Below are positions 58,926 through 64,000 of a DNA stretch of 64,000 nt, piece after piece. Positions within the stretch are counted from its first letter, which is position 1. Every line of letters begins with the position of its first letter. The position numbers were made by a program, and so were the translations under genes. This DNA comes from Pseudomonas alkylphenolica (GTDB taxonomy: Bacteria; Pseudomonadota; Gammaproteobacteria; Pseudomonadales; Pseudomonadaceae). Where the stretch lies: assembly GCF_016009175.1 (NCBI RefSeq), contig NZ_JADUCM010000008.1, positions 1 through 64,000 of the forward strand, read 5' to 3'. The notes beneath the pieces were generated by a model, which saw only the letters and a program-made list of their open reading frames with translations, searched no databases and had not been told where the DNA came from.

Positions 58926-61900
58926 CAACCTTGCTGTGCCTGGGCGTGATGCCCTTGACGCTGATGGCTCAGCCCGCTGACCGCAACGAGCAGCGTGAGT
59001 GGCTGATGCAACAGATTCGCCTCGGGGAGGCGACCCACCGCGAGAACCTGGTGGAAGACTCGCTGGCGCGCCTGCGCCTGCTTGAACCGGACAACCTCGA
59101 TGCGCTCAGCGCCTCGATCCGCCAGGCCGTGCGCACCCGCGAACTCGACCGCGCCCGGCAGCTGTACAGCGACCTGCATCGCCTGGCGCCGAACAGCCGG
59201 CAAGACCGGCAGATGGCGCAACTGCTGGAAATGAGCGAAGGCGAGGGTGCGCAAACCCTGCAGCAGATTCGCCTGTTGGCCACCGCCGGGCGCTTTGAAG
59301 AAGCGCTGACGCGCTATGAAGCAGCCTTTGGCAAAGGCGAGCCGCCGAGCCTGGAACTGGCGATGGAGTACTGGCGAATTCGCAGTCGCCTGCCTGACCA
59401 GCTGCCGACCACCATCGACCACCTCTACGCCCTGGACAAAACCTACCCGGGCAGCCCGGAGCTGCAGCAGTTCCTCGCCGAGCAGCTGTTCCGCGCCAAG
59501 CGCAACGACGAAGCGCTGGCGGTGGTCAAGCGCATGGCCGGGCAAGCCCAGTCGCGCAACCTTGCGGCGGGCCTGGAATACGCTTACCTCGCCAAACAAC
59601 CGATCAGCGATGCCAGCGTGCGCAACTGGCAGGCCTTTCTTGAACGCTACCCGGGCGACTCGCACGAAGCGCAAGTGCAGGAGCTGCTCGCCGGGCAACT
59701 CAAACTCACCGGTGACCCGGCCTGGCGCGCCGGTCAGCTGGGCATTCGCATGCTGGTCGAGCGCCGCTCGGCGTCGGTGGCCGAGGCCAACCTGCGCAAA
59801 GCGCTGAAGGCCTATCCCAAGGACGCCACCCTCAAGGGCTACCTGGGATTGGCGCTGGCCCGCCAGGGACGTCGCCAGGAGGCTGTCGACTGGCTCAAGC
59901 AGGCGGTGGCCGAAGAGCAGGACACCTACATCCTCAGCAAATGGCACGAGCTGCTGGCCTCCACAGAGTACTGGCTGGTGATGCAGCGTGGCCGCCAGGC
60001 GCTGGCCGCGGGCAACTACAACGCAGTCCAGCAAGCCTATGAGGAGGCGAACAAGCGCGACCCCAAAGAACCCCTGGCGTTGCTCGGCCTCGGTAACGTG
60101 GCCTTGGCGCGCAAGCAGCTACCGCAGGCTGAACAGTACTTTTTGCAGGCGCAACAATTGCAACCGGGCAACGAAAACACCGTGCGCGCCTTGTCGCGTC
60201 TGTACCAGGCGCAATCGCCGGCGCGCTATTCGCGCTACGTCGCCAGCCTGCCGGCCAAGCAACGCCAGTGGGCAGCGCAACCCCGCAGCGGCGGCGGCCA
60301 ACCAGGCGTAGGCGCTCAGGTGGAGCAACTGCGCAGCCAGGCCCGGCAGTCGCTGGAGCGCGAAGACTGGGTAGCGGCCGAGCGGCAATTGAGCCAGGCC
60401 CGGCAACTGGCCCCCAACGACCCGTGGCTGGCCGCGGACCTTGCCCGTGCCTTGCGCATGCAGGGCAAGGGCGCCCAGGCCGATGGCGTGTTTGCCGACC
60501 TGCTGTCGCGCCAGGGTAAAGAGCCGACAGCGCGCTTCGCCCATGGCTTGTACCTGGAGGCCGATGGCCGCAGCCAGGCCGGGTTGACGTCCCTCGAGCA
60601 GGTACCGGCCAGCCAGTGGAACAGTGGCATGCAGGACTTGCACAAGCGCTTGCAACGCCAGGTCGTTGTCGACCGCGCCCGTGCCCTGAGCGACAGCGGC
60701 GACACCGCCGGCGCCATGGCCTTGCTGGAAGGTCAGCTGGGCGGCGATCAACCGGTTGCCCAGCAAGTCGGCGACCTGCAGCAACTGGCCGGCTGGGCCC
60801 GGCAGTCGTCCAACCTGAGCGCTGCCGATGGTTACTACACGCGCATCCTCGCCTTGCAACCGGACAACGCCGAGGCGCGCCTGGGGCACATCGAAGTGTT
60901 GATCGAGCGGGGTGACACCACATTGGCGCACCAGTTGCTGGAGCAGCAGGAACCGCAGATACCGGCCGAGCGCGTCGACGCCCGCCGGCGCCTGGGCAAC
61001 GCCTGGGCGGCGGTGGGTGAGCGCGACAAGGCGCGGGTGCTGCTGACCGAAGTGGCACAGCGCAAGACCACCCCGGATGCCTTGCTCTACCGCGACCTGG
61101 CGCGCATGGTGCCGCGTGAACAGGCCGACCAGGCGCTGGACTACTACGCCCTGGCCATGCGCGATGCCGAGTTGCTCACGGCCGAGCAGGCCAGCCCGCG
61201 CGACGACATCGCCCTGACCCGCGCCAGCCGCGCCAAGGATGAAGACGACTGGCTGCGCCAAAGCCTGCGCCGTGACGTTGACCAGCTGTATCAGCAGCAG
61301 AGTCCGACCGTCACCGTCCAGCAGGATTACGGCTGGCGCGACAACGACGGGGCCGAAGGCATTTCCGACCTCACCACCTCGACCACCATGGTCCATGCGC
61401 AGATGCCGGTGGGCGAAGGCGTGGGCTTTGCCCGGGTCGAGCAGGTGGCGCTGCGTGCTGCCAGCTTCGACACCGACGACGACGGCCTGCACCGCGAAGC
61501 GTTCGGCAGTTGCTCGTTCCGTGGCCGCAATGCTGCCGGTGCGATTCCTGCCGGTTGCCCCGGCGACCGGGAAACCGCCGATGGCCTGACCCTGGCAGCC
61601 GGTTGGCAAGGCGAAGGCATCAGCGCCGATATCGGCACCTCGCCCATGGGCTTTGAAGTGCAGAACCTTTTGGGTGGCGTCACGGTTGACGGCAAGTCCC
61701 ACGGCATCGGCTGGAACCTCACCGCGTCGCGGCGGCCCATGAACAACTCGTTGCTGTCTTACGCGGGGGCCAAGGATCCACGTACCGGCATCAGCTGGGG
61801 CGGGGTGACGGCAACCGGCCTGACCCTGGGCCTGAGCCGCGATCGCGGGCTGGACGATGGTGTCTGGGCCAGCCTGGGTTACCACTGGCTGCAGGGCAAG

Positions 61901-62476
61901 AACGTCGAGGACAACACGCGCTGGCGTGCCATGGGCGGCTATTACTACCGGCTGATCAACCGTGTCGATGAAGAGCTGCGCATCGGTGCCAGTGCGATGG
62001 CCTGGCACTACGACAAGAATCTGGGTGGCTACACGTTGGGGCAGGGCGGCTATTACAGCCCGCAGCGTTACCTGTCGTTCGGTGTGCCGGTCAACTACGC
62101 CTGGCGCAACGCCAGCTGGTCGGTCTACCTGGAGGGGTCGTTGAGTTATTCCTGGGCGCGCAGTGATGATGAGCGGGCGTTCCCGGTGTCGTCGGTCAAC
62201 GACGATATCCTCGATCAGTACGGGCCGCTGCAAAGCAGCAACATTGATGAGTTGCGCACCGGCGACAATAACAACGGCGTGGGCTATCTGGCGCAGGCGC
62301 TGGTTGAGCGGCGGCTGGATGATCACTGGGTGTTGGGCGGCGGGTTTACCCTGCAGCGCAGTGAGGACTATTCGCCGAACCGGGCGTTGTTGTACCTGCG
62401 GTATAGCTTTGATCCGTGGCAGGGTAATTTGCCGTTGCCGGTCAATCCGCTCAAGCCTTATGCGGAGTATCGCTGA
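58913..62476 (+). CDS. bcsC: Cellulose export outer-membrane protein BcsC
   Basis: This 1187-residue protein has a signal peptide (about 1-19, ending LMA), a long periplasmic array of TPR repeats (about 25-760), and a C-terminal 16-strand beta-barrel (about 810-1187) ending in an aromatic-rich strand, through which the polymer leaves the cell. It is the last gene of the operon. The start lies inside bcsZ. No strong terminator follows; the next gene begins 76 bases later on the same strand. Confidence 0.95.
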   Translation: MRKLTTLLCLGVMPLTLMAQPADRNEQREWLMQQIRLGEATHRENLVEDSLARLRLLEPDNLDALSASIRQAVRTRELDRARQLYSDLHRLAPNSRQDRQMAQLLEMSEGEGAQTLQQIRLLATAGRFEEALTRYEAAFGKGEPPSLELAMEYWRIRSRLPDQLPTTIDHLYALDKTYPGSPELQQFLAEQLFRAKRNDEALAVVKRMAGQAQSRNLAAGLEYAYLAKQPISDASVRNWQAFLERYPGDSHEAQVQELLAGQLKLTGDPAWRAGQLGIRMLVERRSASVAEANLRKALKAYPKDATLKGYLGLALARQGRRQEAVDWLKQAVAEEQDTYILSKWHELLASTEYWLVMQRGRQALAAGNYNAVQQAYEEANKRDPKEPLALLGLGNVALARKQLPQAEQYFLQAQQLQPGNENTVRALSRLYQAQSPARYSRYVASLPAKQRQWAAQPRSGGGQPGVGAQVEQLRSQARQSLEREDWVAAERQLSQARQLAPNDPWLAADLARALRMQGKGAQADGVFADLLSRQGKEPTARFAHGLYLEADGRSQAGLTSLEQVPASQWNSGMQDLHKRLQRQVVVDRARALSDSGDTAGAMALLEGQLGGDQPVAQQVGDLQQLAGWARQSSNLSAADGYYTRILALQPDNAEARLGHIEVLIERGDTTLAHQLLEQQEPQIPAERVDARRRLGNAWAAVGERDKARVLLTEVAQRKTTPDALLYRDLARMVPREQADQALDYYALAMRDAELLTAEQASPRDDIALTRASRAKDEDDWLRQSLRRDVDQLYQQQSPTVTVQQDYGWRDNDGAEGISDLTTSTTMVHAQMPVGEGVGFARVEQVALRAASFDTDDDGLHREAFGSCSFRGRNAAGAIPAGCPGDRETADGLTLAAGWQGEGISADIGTSPMGFEVQNLLGGVTVDGKSHGIGWNLTASRRPMNNSLLSYAGAKDPRTGISWGGVTATGLTLGLSRDRGLDDGVWASLGYHWLQGKNVEDNTRWRAMGGYYYRLINRVDEELRIGASAMAWHYDKNLGGYTLGQGGYYSPQRYLSFGVPVNYAWRNASWSVYLEGSLSYSWARSDDERAFPVSSVNDDILDQYGPLQSSNIDELRTGDNNNGVGYLAQALVERRLDDHWVLGGGFTLQRSEDYSPNRALLYLRYSFDPWQGNLPLPVNPLKPYAEYR

Positions 62477-62552
62477 GTTTTGGGTTGGGCTGTCAGTGAA
62501 CGGAACCCCCGGGCTACCATGCAACCTCGCCAGGCCGACAGGAACTTGCTCC

Positions 62553-63056
62553 ATGCCCTTCAGTACCCGTATCGCCCAGCTTTCCGATGCCGATGCACTG
62601 AGCGCCGTCGCCGAGCAGACCTTTGCCCTGGCCAGCCCACCCGACGCCTCAGTGCTGGCGCTGAATGCCTACATCGAAACGCAACTGCAGCCGGTGCATT
62701 TTCGTCAGCACCTGAATTGCCCGAGCAAGCGCCTGCGGGTGCTGCAATGCGAGGGGCAGATTGTTGGCTATAGCTTGCTCGACAATGCACCGGACCCGCT
62801 GGATATTGCCCAGGCCGAAGATCTGCCGGAGCTCAGCCGCTGCTATGTTTTGCCCGCGCAACATGGTGCAGGCGCCGCGCAACGCCTGCTTGAAGACACC
62901 CTGGCACAGGTGCGTGGCGCCGTACGGCTGACCGTCAATGAGCAGAATGCCCGGGCCATCCGGTTTTACCAGCGCAATGGTTTTTGCAAGGTGGGGGAGG
63001 CGTTGTTCGTCTGCGGCCCGGAACTGCACCGCGACTGGGTGATGGTCAGGGGATGA
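62553..63056 (+). CDS. GNAT-family N-acetyltransferase
   Basis: This 167-residue protein has the motif-A strand SRCYVLPAQHGAGAAQRLLEDTL at about 95-117 and motif B LTVNEQNARAIRFYQRNGF, the common GNAT pattern. AGGA lies nine bases before the ATG at 62553. It could be read through from bcsC but has no evident role in cellulose. The substrate is unknown. Confidence 0.85.
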   Translation: MPFSTRIAQLSDADALSAVAEQTFALASPPDASVLALNAYIETQLQPVHFRQHLNCPSKRLRVLQCEGQIVGYSLLDNAPDPLDIAQAEDLPELSRCYVLPAQHGAGAAQRLLEDTLAQVRGAVRLTVNEQNARAIRFYQRNGFCKVGEALFVCGPELHRDWVMVRG

Positions 63057-63076
63057 GGCATTAGCCCCAACCCCGG

Positions 63077-64000
63077 TCAGAACACGTGGCGCAACAGCCA
63101 GTACAAGCTGCCGGACATCAGAATCGCTGCAGGCAGCGTCAACACCCAGGCCATGGCCAGGTTGGCAATGGTGCGCATCTGCAGGCCTGAGCCATTGGCA
63201 ACCATGGTCCCGGCCACCCCGGAAGACAGCACATGGGTAGTTGAAACCGGCAGGCCGTACATGTCCGCCACACCGATGGTGCACATTGCCACCACCTCAG
63301 CCGAGGCGCCCTGAGCGTAGGTCAGGTGGGTTTTGCCGATTTTCTCACCGACCGTGACCACGATGCGCCGCCAGCCGACCATGGTCCCCAGCCCCAGGGC
63401 GATGGCCACGGAGATCTTGACCCACAGCGGAATGTAGCGCGTGGCGTCGTCAAGCTGATGCTTGAACAACTGCACCTTGGCCTGGGTGTCGGTATCGAAC
63501 ACCACCAGGTGGTGCTTGTCGATCAGGCGAATGGTCTCGCTGGTCAGGTACATGTCGTTGCGCACGTTGGCCATGGCTTCGGCAGGGACTTTGTTCAGCG
63601 AGCCGTAGCCTTTGACTTCGCTGCCGATGGCGCCGGTCAGGGCGGCCAGGGCCGGTACCAGTTGCGGGCTGGCGGCCGGTTGCCGGATGAATTCGGTCAG
63701 GGTCTGCCTGGGGTCGGCGCTGACCAGTTCCGGGGCGCCGCGTTGCAGGGCCTGCTGGGTGACTTCGGCCACGGCGGCAAATTGCAGCGACTGTTCAGCC
63801 GGCATGGTGCGGTTCAGGGCATAGGCCATGGGCAGGGTGCCGACCAGGATCAGCATGATCAGGCCCATGCCTTTTTGACCGTCGTTGGAGCCGTGGGCAA
63901 ACGACACCCCGGTGCAGGTCAGGATCAGCACACCACGAATCCACCAGGGCGGCGGGGTGTTGCCGACCGGGGCCTGGTACAGGTCACGACGTTTGACCAA
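63077..64000 (-). CDS. PiT-family inorganic phosphate transporter (C-terminal part)
   Basis: The last 307 or more residues of a Pho4/PiT low-affinity phosphate:cation symporter; the N-terminus is beyond the window edge and the first methionine visible is internal. The second family signature VSFAHGSNDGQKGMG is complete, a soluble loop of about 150 residues follows (ALQRGAPELVSADPRQ ...), then the last helices with GLPVSTTHVLSSGVAGTMVA and WVLTLPAAILMSGSLYW. It converges on the GNAT gene. Confidence 0.92.
   Translation of the reverse strand: MVKRRDLYQAPVGNTPPPWWIRGVLILTCTGVSFAHGSNDGQKGMGLIMLILVGTLPMAYALNRTMPAEQSLQFAAVAEVTQQALQRGAPELVSADPRQTLTEFIRQPAASPQLVPALAALTGAIGSEVKGYGSLNKVPAEAMANVRNDMYLTSETIRLIDKHHLVVFDTDTQAKVQLFKHQLDDATRYIPLWVKISVAIALGLGTMVGWRRIVVTVGEKIGKTHLTYAQGASAEVVAMCTIGVADMYGLPVSTTHVLSSGVAGTMVANGSGLQMRTIANLAMAWVLTLPAAILMSGSLYWLLRHVF

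Noticed and set aside
63077..64000. PiT gene as a truncated pseudogene
   Set aside because: The frame runs open to the window edge and has intact family motifs; it is cut by the window and not shown to be broken.
1..64000. CRISPR arrays, tRNA/rRNA genes, prophage or insertion sequences
   Set aside because: No regularly spaced repeats, cloverleaf-like gene ends, integrase or transposase frames were seen by reading; only REP repeats are present.

Overview
The window looks like chromosome of a Pseudomonas, most likely of the P. putida lineage. It is GC-rich and gene-dense, its intergenic repeats are of Pseudomonas REP type (arms ending in GCTCCTACAG or GCTCCCACAG), and its content is typical of the genus: a Csu-type pilus operon, FecI/FecR iron signalling, an E. 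coli-like bcs cellulose operon and many LysR-controlled catabolic clusters. About 50 protein genes are supported. I see no rRNA, tRNA, CRISPR array, prophage or insertion sequence, and no gene-free gap above 300 bases. The first ~130 bases are almost pure G/C with C homopolymers and look like a contig-end artefact. The right edge cuts a PiT phosphate transporter gene.

Layout. (1) 0.1-4 kb: a LysR regulator divergent from an organophosphate-antiporter-type MFS carrier and an FAD amine-oxidase-like enzyme, perhaps an organophosphate or aminophosphonate module. (2) 4-9.4 kb: a YebC/YeeN protein, a leucine-rich-repeat protein kinase, propionate-CoA ligase and a ZapE/AFG1 ATPase. (3) 9.5-15.9 kb: a chaperone-usher pilus operon with four SCPU-type subunits, chaperone, usher and two-domain tip protein. 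(4) 16-22 kb: YegP, then a LysR divergent from pxpA-BCCP-biotin carboxylase-pxpB-pxpC, a 5-oxoprolinase-like system carrying its own biotin carboxylation genes. (5) 22-27 kb: a GFA-family protein, a small exported protein, and an ECF sigma / anti-sigma / TonB siderophore receptor signalling set behind a Fur-box-like site. (6) 27-31.7 kb: reverse transsulfuration (cystathionine beta-synthase and gamma-lyase), an ICMT-like membrane protein, a GNAT and YbaK.

(7) 31.7-43 kb: a large sugar-acid cluster. The minus strand carries a XylX-like FAH dehydratase, an MHS carrier and an IlvD-family sugar-acid dehydratase. The plus strand carries a LysR, a ketoglutarate semialdehyde dehydrogenase, a second carrier, an SDR, a diketo-deoxy-sugar-acid hydrolase and a 2-hydroxyacid dehydrogenase. 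Together these could send one 2-keto-3-deoxy-pentonate either to 2-oxoglutarate (Weimberg type) or to pyruvate plus glycolate. CGATAA-type repeats recur in its intergenic spaces. (8) 43-48.6 kb: an alpha/beta hydrolase, a membrane diguanylate cyclase with intact active and inhibitory sites, and a P-type cation ATPase behind an Anr/FNR-like box. (9) 48.6-62.5 kb: one co-directional bcsE-F-G-R-Q-A-B-Z-C operon with overlapping or touching genes throughout, encoding c-di-GMP-controlled, phosphoethanolamine-modified cellulose. (10) 62.5-64 kb: a GNAT and the C-terminal part of a PiT phosphate transporter.

Surface-attachment functions (Csu pilus, diguanylate cyclase, cellulose) and uptake plus catabolism of plant- or soil-derived small acids dominate the window.
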